From Hassallia byssoidea VB512170 (GTDB lineage: Bacteria; Cyanobacteriota; Cyanobacteriia; Cyanobacteriales; Nostocaceae), in contig NZ_JTCM02000067.1 in assembly GCF_000817785.2 (NCBI RefSeq), positions 1 to 34,221 on the forward strand: DNA of 34,221 nt, given 5' to 3'. The notes beneath the pieces are model-generated. The model was not told the origin of the DNA. It searched no databases and saw nothing but the letters and a program-made list of their open reading frames with translations. Below are positions 17,720-25,137 of the stretch, piece after piece; within the stretch, counting starts at the first letter, position 1, and each line of letters opens with the position of its first letter. Both the position numbers and the translations under genes were made by a program.

Positions 17720-17738
17720 TTTACTTAAACTTTACTCG
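17720..17738 (+). promoter_or_regulatory. Possible HLR1-like direct repeat upstream of psaF
   Basis: Two TTTACT-containing units (TTTACTTA at 17720, TTTACTCG at 17731) are spaced 11 bases apart, about 110-130 bases before psaF. Cyanobacterial PSI genes are often controlled by RpaB through HLR1 (two TTTACA-like 8-mers, two bases between). Here the spacing is one base longer and the sixth base differs, so this is only a weak candidate. Confidence 0.25.
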
Positions 17739-17846
17739 GTTCCCAGGCAAGAGTATGATGACTTCCTAGTTATGGTGATAAACACTGTACAAGCCGCTTC
17801 GTTTTGTACAAAAACTTTTTGTTTCGTAATAAAAGGAAACAACTCA

Positions 17847-18344
17847 ATGAGACGATTGTTTACTTTGGTTTTGGCGATTTGTCTAATGTTCAATTTTGCC
17901 CCGCCAGCAAAAGCGTTAGGGGCTGACCTTGTACCCTGCAAGGACTCTCCTGCTTTTCTACAACGGGCAGCAGAGGCGCGTAACACTACCTCAGACCCTG
18001 CCTCCGGGCAAAAGCGATTTGAGCGTTATGCCCAAGCTATGTGTGGTCCAGAAGGTTTACCTCATCTGATAGTCGATGGTCGTATAGATCGCGCTGGTGA
18101 CTTTATAATACCGGGCATTCTCTTTTTGTATATCGCAGGTTGGATTGGTTGGGTAGGTCGCGCCTATCTACAAGCCGTCAAGAAAGAAGGTGGGGACGTA
18201 GAAAGAAAGGAAATCATGATCGAAGTGCCAAAGGCATTTTCACTAATGCTGTCAGGCTTTACTTGGCCCCTAGCCGCCCTGAAAGAATTGCTTTCGGGCG
18301 AATTGACAGCTAAAGATACCGAAATCCCCATTTCACCACGCTAA
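17847..18344 (+). CDS. psaF: Photosystem I reaction centre subunit III
   Basis: Lumen-exposed PSI subunit next to the electron-donor docking side. The 165-residue precursor starts at ATG 17847, nine bases after AAGGA; the frame is open from 17772 but that extension lacks family character. A signal peptide ([20 protein letters not shown], cleavage after AKA at residue 23) targets the lumen. The mature protein begins [14 protein letters not shown], with the two conserved Cys (C31 and the one in [11 protein letters not shown]) that form a disulfide. A membrane segment ([20 protein letters not shown]) follows. The Lys-rich extension of eukaryotic PsaF is absent, as in cyanobacteria. psaJ and psaL follow in the same direction. 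Confidence 0.97.
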   Translation: MRRLFTLVLAICLMFNFAPPAKALGADLVPCKDSPAFLQRAAEARNTTSDPASGQKRFERYAQAMCGPEGLPHLIVDGRIDRAGDFIIPGILFLYIAGWIGWVGRAYLQAVKKEGGDVERKEIMIEVPKAFSLMLSGFTWPLAALKELLSGELTAKDTEIPISPR

Positions 18345-18382
18345 CAATACACCTCAATTTTACTTATTTGGGAGAATGATTC

Positions 18383-18517
18383 ATGCAGCAGAACTATTTC
18401 CTTAAATATCTTTCCCTAGCACCAGTTTTACTGTTCGCTCATTTGATTTTTGTTGCCGTTGTGTGGATTGTATTTAACAACTTGTTCCCCGACTTACTTT
18501 TCCACCCGATGCCATAA
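18383..18517 (+). CDS. psaJ: Photosystem I reaction centre subunit IX
   Basis: A 44-residue, single-span PSI subunit that packs beside PsaF. The reading is MQQNYFLKYLSLAPVLLFAH, then LIFVAVVWIVFNNLFPDLLF, ending HPMP. The N-terminal MQQNYFLKYLS and the C-terminal FPDLLFHP are typical. A good ribosome binding site, GGGAG (18370-18374), stands 8 bases before the ATG. It starts 38 bases after the psaF stop, and the two are expected to be co-transcribed. Confidence 0.97.
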   Translation: MQQNYFLKYLSLAPVLLFAHLIFVAVVWIVFNNLFPDLLFHPMP

Positions 18518-18535
18518 TCGACGCAATTAAACAAT

Positions 18536-18593
18536 TTTGTTAGCAGTTAGTAGTTAGTTGTCAATTAACTACTAACTACTAACTGCTAACAAA
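18536..18593. repeat. Large inverted repeat between psaJ and psaL
   Basis: A perfect 23-bp stem (18536-18558 with 18571-18593) and a 12-base loop are built from GTTAGTA/TACTAAC units. It lies 18 bases after the psaJ stop and could terminate or stabilise the psaFJ mRNA, leaving psaL partly independent. A, T-rich sequence follows, but not a clean T-run. Confidence 0.85.
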
Positions 18594-18759
18594 TTAATTT
18601 TGGGAAACTGGTAATGCTGTCAACAGCATACAATTTTGATATCTCTATATATGCTTGCTTAATTAACTTTTCTAAACTTCGCTGTGAAAAATCATATTTA
18701 GACACAATTATTACTAATAATAAATAATCAAGCATCTTATTTAGAGGCAAAGACAAAAT

Positions 18760-19281
18760 ATGGCGCAAGCAATAGACGCATCAAAAAATCGTCCTAGCGA
18801 TCCGAGAAATAACGAGGTTGTCTTTCCAGAATGGCGCGATCCGCAGCGGGGAAATCTAGAAACGCCGATTAATGCTTCTGGACTGGTCAAGTGGTACATT
18901 AATGCCTTGCCCGCCTATCGCCCAGGTATAACTACCTTCAGACGAGGGCTAGAAGTTGGTATGGCTCATGGTTACTGGATATTTGGTCCCTTTGCCAAAT
19001 TGGGTCCCCTGCGGAATACAGATAATGCCAACTTAGCTGGGTTACTAGCAACCTTAAGCTTTATTGTGATTCTGACTGGTACCCTTTCTCTGTACGCTAA
19101 TAGCAATCCTCCCCAACCAGTTGCCACCGTCACTGTACCCAATCCTCCAGATTCTTTTAAAACTAAAGAAGGCTGGAGTAACTTTGGCAGTGCTTTCTTA
19201 ATCGGTGGTCTTGGTGGTGCAGTAGTTGCTTACCTTGTGGCTTCTAATATCGAACTAATTCAAAGTTTATTCGGCGGTTAG
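18760..19281 (+). CDS. psaL: Photosystem I reaction centre subunit XI
   Basis: The PSI subunit that makes contacts between monomers in trimers or tetramers. It has 173 residues: a polar N-terminus, the conserved region LVKWYINALPAYRPGITTFR, RGLEVGMAHGYWIFGPFAKL, and three membrane segments (about 70-80 partly, 92-112 and 143-163). Between the last two is a Pro-rich lumenal loop (SNPPQPVATVTVPNPPDSF, about residues 115-133), longer than the short loop of trimer-forming species. AGAGG lies about 12 bases before the ATG. The roughly 240-bp gap from psaJ holds an inverted repeat and AT-rich DNA, so psaL may have its own promoter. A terminator follows at 19317. Confidence 0.97.
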   Translation: MAQAIDASKNRPSDPRNNEVVFPEWRDPQRGNLETPINASGLVKWYINALPAYRPGITTFRRGLEVGMAHGYWIFGPFAKLGPLRNTDNANLAGLLATLSFIVILTGTLSLYANSNPPQPVATVTVPNPPDSFKTKEGWSNFGSAFLIGGLGGAVVAYLVASNIELIQSLFGG

Positions 19282-19316
19282 TTTAGTCATTAGTCAAATG
19301 ACAGTGTGAATAAGAT

Positions 19317-19361
19317 AAGGACACAAAGGAAAGGTTAACTTTTTCTTTGTGTCCTTTATTT
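19317..19361 (+). terminator. Rho-independent terminator after psaL
   Basis: AAGGACACAAAG (19317-19328) pairs perfectly with CTTTGTGTCCTT (19345-19356). The stem can extend inward, and it is followed by TATTTG. It stands 35 bases after the psaL stop and is nearly symmetric, so it may also serve the convergent gmk gene. Confidence 0.85.
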
Positions 19362-19404
19362 GTTGGGGTGAAAAACAATTCCTTCGTGGTTTAAATGTGT
19401 TCTG

Positions 19405-20004
19405 TTAACCAAATAAAGCAGCAGCGATCGCATTTACAGCGGTCTCCAAATCGTCATTCACAATTTGAATATCAAATTCTTCAGCGGCTTTAATTTCTTC
19501 TTGGGCACATTGCAGACGACGGGCGATCGCTTCTTCTGAATCCTGTCCGCGATTGCGTATCCGTTGCTCTAACTCTTCAAATGAAGGCGGTAGAATAAAT
19601 ATGCTGAGGGCGCTAGGGAAAGAAGCGCGGATTTGTCGTGCCCCTTCCAACTCAATTTCTAGCACAACCGTCTTACCAGCGCGAATTTGCTTAAGTACCG
19701 CTTCACGAGGAGTGCCGTAATAGTTACCCGCAAATTCCGCCCACTCTAGGAATTCACCTTGAGCAACCAATTGTTCAAATTTGTTACGGCTAATAAAGTA
19801 ATAATTTTTGCCGTCGATTTCTCCAGGGCGGGGAGAACGAGTCGTCACGGATACTGAATAGTATAGCTCCGGATGACGCTGTAGAAGCGATCGCATGAGT
19901 GTGCCTTTGCCGACACCACTAGGACCTGTTAAAACAATCAGCCTGCCCAGAGGGGGGCATTCTTTGGTAGTAGCACCATTCTGGATGGATAAAACTTGCA
20001 TCAT
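19405..20004 (-). CDS. gmk: Guanylate kinase
   Basis: Phosphorylates GMP to GDP with ATP, part of GTP and dGTP supply. It has 199 residues, about the usual size with a 20-residue N-terminal tail. The P-loop GPSGVGKGT is at residues 27-35. The GMP-binding region has [20 protein letters not shown] and [16 protein letters not shown], and the lid has [17 protein letters not shown]. Two ATGs stand side by side at the start (20004 and 20001), so either may be used. It follows the remA-like gene on the same strand with 162 bp between. That pairing is conserved across cyanobacteria and Firmicutes. Confidence 0.97.
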   Translation of the reverse strand: MMQVLSIQNGATTKECPPLGRLIVLTGPSGVGKGTLMRSLLQRHPELYYSVSVTTRSPRPGEIDGKNYYFISRNKFEQLVAQGEFLEWAEFAGNYYGTPREAVLKQIRAGKTVVLEIELEGARQIRASFPSALSIFILPPSFEELEQRIRNRGQDSEEAIARRLQCAQEEIKAAEEFDIQIVNDDLETAVNAIAAALFG

Positions 20005-20139
20005 CCGCTCAACTTGTGAATTAATCGATAGACATTATTCATTAGTCATTCGCGAGAGCGAGTATAGACTAAAGAATTGGTAGCATGGGTGACAGAAAAC
20101 TTGTCTAATTCACATATTACTGCTGATATGGCGCAAATA

Positions 20140-20163
20140 GGGGTGGGGCTTTCAACCCACCCC
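20140..20163 (-). terminator. GC-rich hairpin between remA-like gene and gmk
   Basis: GGGGTGGG (20140-20147) pairs with CCCACCCC (20156-20163) around an 8-base loop, four bases after the remA-like stop on the minus strand. Only a weak T-stretch follows, so it may attenuate rather than fully end transcription before gmk. Confidence 0.55.
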
Positions 20164-20166
20164 CAA

Positions 20167-20433
20167 TCAATTATCTACAACTTGATGCTCGCGGGAAACT
20201 ACAAAGCGATTTGCTACCGTTTCCGGTTGAATCGCTGAGAGAATCACATGGCTGGAATCTGTGATAATTACAGCTCTAGTGCGACGACCATAAGTCGCGT
20301 CAATCAGTTGACCTCTGTCTCTTGCGTCAGTAATAATCCGCTTAATCGGGGCAGACTCTGGACTGACAATAGCAACTACTCGATTGGCAGACACGATATT
20401 GCCAAAACCGATGTTGATTAACTGAATGTCCAT
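20167..20433 (-). CDS. remA: RemA-family (DUF370) regulatory protein
   Basis: An 88-residue member of the DUF370/RemA family. In Bacillus, RemA is a DNA-binding activator of biofilm-matrix and osmoprotection genes and forms ring-like oligomers; the role in cyanobacteria is not established. The family signatures [40 protein letters not shown], and [20 protein letters not shown] are all present. It lies directly before gmk on the same strand, the same order as remA-gmk in Firmicutes, which supports the assignment. The symbol is given by homology only. Confidence 0.88.
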   Translation of the reverse strand: MDIQLINIGFGNIVSANRVVAIVSPESAPIKRIITDARDRGQLIDATYGRRTRAVIITDSSHVILSAIQPETVANRFVVSREHQVVDN

Positions 20434-20998
20434 AAAAAAACTTATGCCAAATACAGTGTGAGAAGCTTATTAGTAACTTATTTACATGTTATCTATAAAA
20501 AATTGGAGTTACAACGATTAAATTCAAGCCAATAAGCGTTTTTAAATTATCACTGCTTTGTTTTAGCTATTTATGCCCAAATACTACTTAAAATACTTCT
20601 CAAGACATAGGCAAAGCAACACTAACACAAGCTATTAAGTAGGTCGGCTAATTAAACATCACTCGCGATCGGTCGGACATAGGGCATGGGGGAGCGCTAG
20701 TTTCGTGCAAAGCTGCCAAGCCAAGATAGCCACAAAGGTTTAAGAACTTCTTGCTGAAGCTTCTCGGATTCATACGTTCAACCTAGACCAAGGATATCGG
20801 ATGTGTGGCAGCGCAAGAGCGCATTGTAAATTTTGCCCCAGATAAATTCAGAGTCGTCCAAGTTTCGGGTCATCGACTTCAAATTCATCTGGGGCAAGGC
20901 ATAAAACTCTTTTTTACTTCTTTAGTAGATACTAAATTTAAGGAAAAAATAGAAATTAATCGTCAATTTAAGATATAAATAACACTTGGGATTATTTA
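20434..20998. other. Intergenic region with a long imperfect hairpin
   Basis: About 565 bp between the remA-like gene (minus) and the broken decarboxylase-like gene (plus). The part 20640-20920 is less AT-rich than its surroundings and carries the hairpin at 20833-20897. One frame (about 20800-20978) stays open for some 60 codons, but its start is unclear and no family is recognised. No tRNA, 6S or other known RNA could be identified. Confidence 0.55.
20833..20897 (+). ncRNA. Structured element, possible small RNA
   Basis: TTGCCCCAGAT (20833-20843) pairs with ATCTGGGGCAA, allowing one register step. The arms continue inward to GTCG (20853-20856) / CGAC (20874-20877), giving about 24 near-paired positions and a 17-base loop. 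A T-run (20911-20916) follows on the plus strand about 13 bases after the stem. It could be an intergenic small RNA, a terminator or a mobile-element remnant. Confidence 0.3.
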
Positions 20999-21753
20999 GT
21001 GAGTTTAATTGTGTCGCAAGTTTTTACGAAAGATTTTGAAATTGAATGTCCTCCAAAAAAACGAGTTTGGAGTGAAATTGCTCATCGAATTGGAGAAACG
21101 GGACTACCTGGAATACCGATCCGAATCATCTTAACCGCAGTCCGCGAACAGAAGCTGGTGTTTGAATGCAGTTTTCTAGAAACAGACAGAAAGCCTGTCT
21201 GGTCTTCTTTATTAAATATTCGTCCTCGTCAAATATCTTCGGCTAAACCTTTTGTCGATGTCTGCTGGATAATTGGGGAAATGTCTTAACCTATGATTCT
21301 CAAGTTAGCGATCCATTAAAGTTGTATCTGTATAGCGATCGCGCAACAGGTGATGAAATTGGTGACTTAATTGGTGAACATGGCATTGACTATGAATATT
21401 CAAATCAAAGAGGAGTATTACTAATTTTTTCCTTTCAAAATACTGATAATGATTTTGTCTATGTCACTCAAGTTATTGAAGAAATTTATCAAATTATTGC
21501 TGGTAAAGAACAGAGACAGGTGTTTGATGAACATTTTTTGGTTCGCACTCCGGTGATACGCTGTTCACCAAGAGAGGCTTTTTTTGGCAAGAAGAAAAAG
21601 CTTTTACTTGAGCAAGCTAAAGGTATGATAAGTTGTTGTTGTTTTAAACAAGTTCCTCCAGGTATTCCTATTCTGATACTAGGTGAAGAAATTACCGACT
21701 GGCATCTTCAACAGCTACCACCTAATACTGTTCTTGCAGTTGTTAAAGAATAA
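20999..21753 (+). pseudogene. Frameshifted gene ending in an Orn/Lys/Arg-decarboxylase C-terminal domain
   Basis: Two frames appear to be one gene. The first (20999-21289, GTG start, 96 residues) reads MSLIVSQVFTKDFEIECPPK and is not recognised. The second (usable from about 21247 to 21753) continues LLDNWGNVLTYDSQVSDPLK without a start codon of its own, so a one-base shift near 21250-21265 is likely. Its second half has the C-terminal subdomains of fold-type-I Orn/Lys/Arg decarboxylases: ATGDEIGDLIGEHGIDYEYS, CSPREAFFGKKKKLLLEQAK and PPGIPILILGEEITDWHLQQ. The large PLP-binding domain with the catalytic Lys is missing, so no decarboxylase activity is expected. Alternatives are a sequencing error, or a standalone regulatory C-domain starting with TTG at 21322. 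An SDR gene follows 92 bp later. Confidence 0.6.
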
Positions 21754-21845
21754 AGTGTAGATGCGATCGCCAGTGAATCTTACCAATATTATGCAGTAGC
21801 TTGTATTTTCGTCGGTACTTTACCCTATAAACAGAAAAGAGATAA

Positions 21846-22577
21846 ATGATTGAGCAAAAAGTTGCAGTGGTGACGGGTGCTAGCCGAGGAATTGGGAGAA
21901 CAGTAGCTTTTGGCTTGATTGAAGACGGTTTTCGTCTCGCTCTTGTTGCGCGATCTGCTGAAAATTTGCAAGCCGTTGCTTCAGAAATTGCTGCACTCGA
22001 TTTGCATCCTGACTCACAACCACTACTGTTTGCAATTGACATTACTGAGCGCGATTCTGTACACAAAGTTGTTGCAGAAATTGACAAGGTATGGGGACGT
22101 ATCGATCTATTTTTCAATAATGCAGGAGCATGGACAGAGGGAACCCTTGACGTGTCAATTGACGAATTTGACAGAATCCTGTCAATTAATTTGAAAGCAG
22201 GTTTTTATTTTCTCCAAGCTGTTGTTCCCATCATGAAACGGCAAGGATTTGGTCAGATAGTAAATTTAGTCTGCATCACTGCTAAAGGTGCTGAACCGGA
22301 TTGGGGTGTATACAGTGCTTCTAAGTATGCCTTTTTCGGGTTAACTGAAGCTATTCACTTTGAGCTAATCAAGCATGGAATCAAAGTCACGGCTATCTGT
22401 CCGAGTTGGGTTGATACGAATATGGCTCAACAAGCGGCTACACCCTATCAACCCCACGACATGATTCAAAAAGAGGACATTTTAAATACTATCAGATGGT
22501 TATTAAAAATGTCTCCAAAAGCAGCAATCAAGGAGATAGTGATAGATTGCATGAGTGAGTACGTCGAAGGCAAATAG
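21846..22577 (+). CDS. Short-chain dehydrogenase/reductase with Cys at the catalytic Ser position
   Basis: An NAD(P)-dependent oxidoreductase of 243 residues, classical SDR layout: TGASRGIG (10-17) for the dinucleotide, NNAG (91-94), N115 in SINLKAGF, and YSASK with Y156 and K160. The residue 13 before the Tyr, normally the catalytic Ser, is C143 (IVNLVCITAKG). The Arg after the first strand (VARSAEN) suggests NADPH preference. AAAGAG lies just upstream of the ATG. It is followed by a desaturase gene 49 bp later on the same strand and preceded by the decarboxylase-like remnant. The likely substrate class is lipid or alcohol, inferred only from that neighbour. Confidence 0.9.
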   Translation: MIEQKVAVVTGASRGIGRTVAFGLIEDGFRLALVARSAENLQAVASEIAALDLHPDSQPLLFAIDITERDSVHKVVAEIDKVWGRIDLFFNNAGAWTEGTLDVSIDEFDRILSINLKAGFYFLQAVVPIMKRQGFGQIVNLVCITAKGAEPDWGVYSASKYAFFGLTEAIHFELIKHGIKVTAICPSWVDTNMAQQAATPYQPHDMIQKEDILNTIRWLLKMSPKAAIKEIVIDCMSEYVEGK

Positions 22578-22626
22578 TCCAACATAAACCTAGATTCAAT
22601 ATCAAAAAAATAACGTAATCAAGAAA

Positions 22627-23499
22627 ATGACTGACGCTAATCTTACAGAAAAATTACCAAGTAAACCAATTGACTTTGTTGAACGGAACGATCAAAGAGC
22701 GTTCTTAGCATTGCTGAGAGACTGGATGGCAATTTTCTTGATTGTTGCATTTAGTATTTGGATAAACAACATATTTGTTTATCTAGTTTCAGTATGGGCG
22801 ATCGGTATCTTTCAATTTGCCATTGGAGAGGCGTTGTTACACGAAGCAACACACAATAATTTATTTCAAAACAAATTGTGGAATGAACAGCTAGAGTTTC
22901 TCTATGGATTTCCTGTGTTGAGAACAATATCCTCCTATCGGAAACATCATTTTCCCCATCATAAAGGTTTGGGGAGTGAGGAAGACTATATCCCTGAGTA
23001 CTATGAAATGTTGGGTTTATACAAGGAGGATAAAAATCTGTTCTGGCTCTGGTTTGTTAAACCTGTGATTGGATTTGCCATATATCACTTTTTAATAGAC
23101 GCATACATTCATCTGAAGAATTTGGATTGGCGTCCATTCAAAAGTGGCTTTAAGGTATCCCTATTCTGGTTGGTTGTTGTGATTGGCTTCTATCTATCGG
23201 GACATATCGATATCTTATTGCTATACTGGGTAGTCCCTCTGGTATGGTGCTTTCCTTGTTATGTATATTGGTCTGAGGTACACGATCACTTTCATACTGT
23301 CTCCGGGACGAGATCGAACCTTAATTTTCTGGCTAATCTTTTAACTCATAACAACGGTTATCACTATGTTCACCACCTGTACCCTACTATTCCTTGGTAC
23401 AAGCTGCCAGAGGCACATGAGACTTTGTGTCCAGAGAATGTAGATATCTCAAACGGCTTATTCGATGTCTATAGGAAGTTATCACGCCTCACTGCGTGA
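22627..23499 (+). CDS. Membrane fatty-acid desaturase family protein
   Basis: A di-iron membrane oxygenase or desaturase of 290 residues. All three histidine boxes are present: HEATH (H72, H76), HHFPHH (H107, H108, H111, H112) and HYVHH (H246, H249, H250). H219, H221 and H223 in EVHDHFHT are extra potential ligands. Hydrophobic spans lie at about 32-65, 138-160 and 175-212. The box spacing fits soluble-head, four-span desaturases rather than the acyl-lipid Des proteins I know best (DesA-D), so the substrate is open: a fatty acyl chain, sphingoid-like base or carotenoid-like compound. It forms a likely operon with the SDR and is tail-to-tail with the MATE exporter, 16 bases apart. Confidence 0.85.
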   Translation: MTDANLTEKLPSKPIDFVERNDQRAFLALLRDWMAIFLIVAFSIWINNIFVYLVSVWAIGIFQFAIGEALLHEATHNNLFQNKLWNEQLEFLYGFPVLRTISSYRKHHFPHHKGLGSEEDYIPEYYEMLGLYKEDKNLFWLWFVKPVIGFAIYHFLIDAYIHLKNLDWRPFKSGFKVSLFWLVVVIGFYLSGHIDILLLYWVVPLVWCFPCYVYWSEVHDHFHTVSGTRSNLNFLANLLTHNNGYHYVHHLYPTIPWYKLPEAHETLCPENVDISNGLFDVYRKLSRLTA

Positions 23500-23515
23500 T
23501 ATATGCTAAGAGCGA

Positions 23516-24949
23516 CTAAGAAACTGATTTTAAGACAGGAGTTTGCTTTTCATCTGTGGATTTACTCCTGTCTAACTCTTCCTCATCTTCAGCTTTTTGA
23601 ATAATCTCAGAAATCAAAAGGTAAAAACGATAAATTAAAAACACTGTAGATAGTGAGATTCCTATAGTTAATCCTGACCATAAGCCGATAGAACCCCAAT
23701 TGAGATGGAAGCAAAGTAGGTAACCGCTTGTCATCCCAATACCCCACTGAAACAGTATGTTAATCACTAAAGGTAAGCGAGCATCTTGGATACCCATCAA
23801 CGTCCCTAAAGCAATCATGTTAAGTCCAAAAGCGATGAGAAAAAGTGATGAAATTCTCAACAAGGGGATTGCAGATGTGATTCCTAGAACATGATCTGGC
23901 TCACTTGCATCTAAAAAGATAGTGGCAATCTGCTCTGGAAATAGAAATAAACCAATGGCAATTAAACTAGTTGTTGCTATACCGATGGCAATTGTGGCAA
24001 ATCCTGCCATCTTTGCACCAGTGAAGTCACTCTGACCCATCATTTGTCCCACTCGCGTCATGGCAGCGTAAGAGATTGCTATCGGCACAATCAATGATAA
24101 TTCTATACTTTGCACGACAATTTCATTTGCAGCTAATAGGGTTGTTCCCATATAGCCGCTTAATAAGGCAATCAAGGTAAACAAGAAAAATGTAGAGGCA
24201 TATTCTAATCCCAGAGGCCAGCCATTTTGCCAAAGTTCGGCTAACACATCTCGATTAAACTGTAAAGAACCAAACAATTTGTATTCTTTAAACGAAGGAT
24301 GGAAGGCAAGTACGGCAGCAGCAGCAAGGAAATTTACCCAGAAGACAAAAGTGCCAGCCCAACCAATCCCCGCTAATCCTAAACTTGGTAAGCCTAAATT
24401 CCCAAATATTAAAAGGTAGTTAGCAATAATATTGAGGGGAATCCTAGTCAGGGCGATCGCACTAATGAGTTGGGGACGATTGAGGGCTGTGGCAATCTCT
24501 TTGAGGATCAAGAAACCTACCGCTGCTGGAAAACTCCAAACGATGGCTTTTAAATAAGTACTAGTTAAGGCTACCGTGTCTTTTTGTTGACCCAATAAAA
24601 GTAAAATCGAGTCTATATGCCAAGTGAGCAACATCATCGGTAAAGAGAGAACAACCACCAGCCAGAATCCTTGAGCAAAAAGTTGGCGAATGCGATCTGT
24701 GTCTCCAGCGCCAAAGGCTTCAGCCGCTAGGGGACTGCCTCCTTCTAAAACCCCCATACACAAGAAAACTAGAGTCTGGAAGGCGATCGCACCCAGAGCA
24801 CCAGCCGCGAGGGATTCAATGCCTAACAATCCCATCATCACGCTATTGATAAAACTCACGGATGCTTCTGCTAGTTGAATGCCCCCCAAAGGCACTGTTA
24901 ATTGCAAAGTGGTACGGATTTCTGATAGGAATTTTGACAGCGATCGCAT
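23516..24949 (-). CDS. MATE-family efflux transporter
   Basis: A 477-residue exporter with about twelve predicted membrane segments in two related halves, using a Na+ or H+ gradient to expel organic cations or other small molecules. Typical family pieces are VPLGGIQLAEASVSFINSVM in TM1, LEGGSPLAAEAFGAGD between TM2 and TM3, and AISYAAMTRVGQMMGQSD at the start of the second half. The C-terminus is a charged, Glu-rich cytosolic tail (KAEDEEELDRSKSTDEKQ). It is convergent with the SDR-desaturase pair, so it has its own promoter upstream of 24949. A functional link to that pair is possible but unproven. Confidence 0.92.
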   Translation of the reverse strand: MRSLSKFLSEIRTTLQLTVPLGGIQLAEASVSFINSVMMGLLGIESLAAGALGAIAFQTLVFLCMGVLEGGSPLAAEAFGAGDTDRIRQLFAQGFWLVVVLSLPMMLLTWHIDSILLLLGQQKDTVALTSTYLKAIVWSFPAAVGFLILKEIATALNRPQLISAIALTRIPLNIIANYLLIFGNLGLPSLGLAGIGWAGTFVFWVNFLAAAAVLAFHPSFKEYKLFGSLQFNRDVLAELWQNGWPLGLEYASTFFLFTLIALLSGYMGTTLLAANEIVVQSIELSLIVPIAISYAAMTRVGQMMGQSDFTGAKMAGFATIAIGIATTSLIAIGLFLFPEQIATIFLDASEPDHVLGITSAIPLLRISSLFLIAFGLNMIALGTLMGIQDARLPLVINILFQWGIGMTSGYLLCFHLNWGSIGLWSGLTIGISLSTVFLIYRFYLLISEIIQKAEDEEELDRSKSTDEKQTPVLKSVS

Positions 24950-25046
24950 TCAGTTAAGTACTCCTGGGTTGTAGGAGTCAGGTAAATGATTTCTCCTCTA
25001 AGTGTATCTAATTAACCTTTAGACTAAAACAGTTATATTTAGAATC

Positions 25047-25074
25047 AAAAAAGGGGTGTAATTGAATACACCCC
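25047..25074 (-). terminator. Rho-independent terminator of the TgpA-like gene
   Basis: On the minus strand, GGGGTGTA and TACACCCC (25053-25060 with 25067-25074) form an 8-bp GC-rich stem with a 6-base loop. Six T (25047-25052) follow directly. It lies 64 bases after the stop of the TgpA-like gene and is the cleanest intrinsic terminator in the window. Confidence 0.9.
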
Positions 25075-25137
25075 CAGTCTGGCTGAAGCACTATCGCATT
25101 ACCAACTCTTAGCCGCGAAAAAAAGTTGCAAATCGCA

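Noticed and set aside
20800-20978. Open frame of about 60 codons through the hairpin region
   Set aside because: It has no ATG or ribosome binding site and no recognisable family, and the hairpin arms explain the sequence better.
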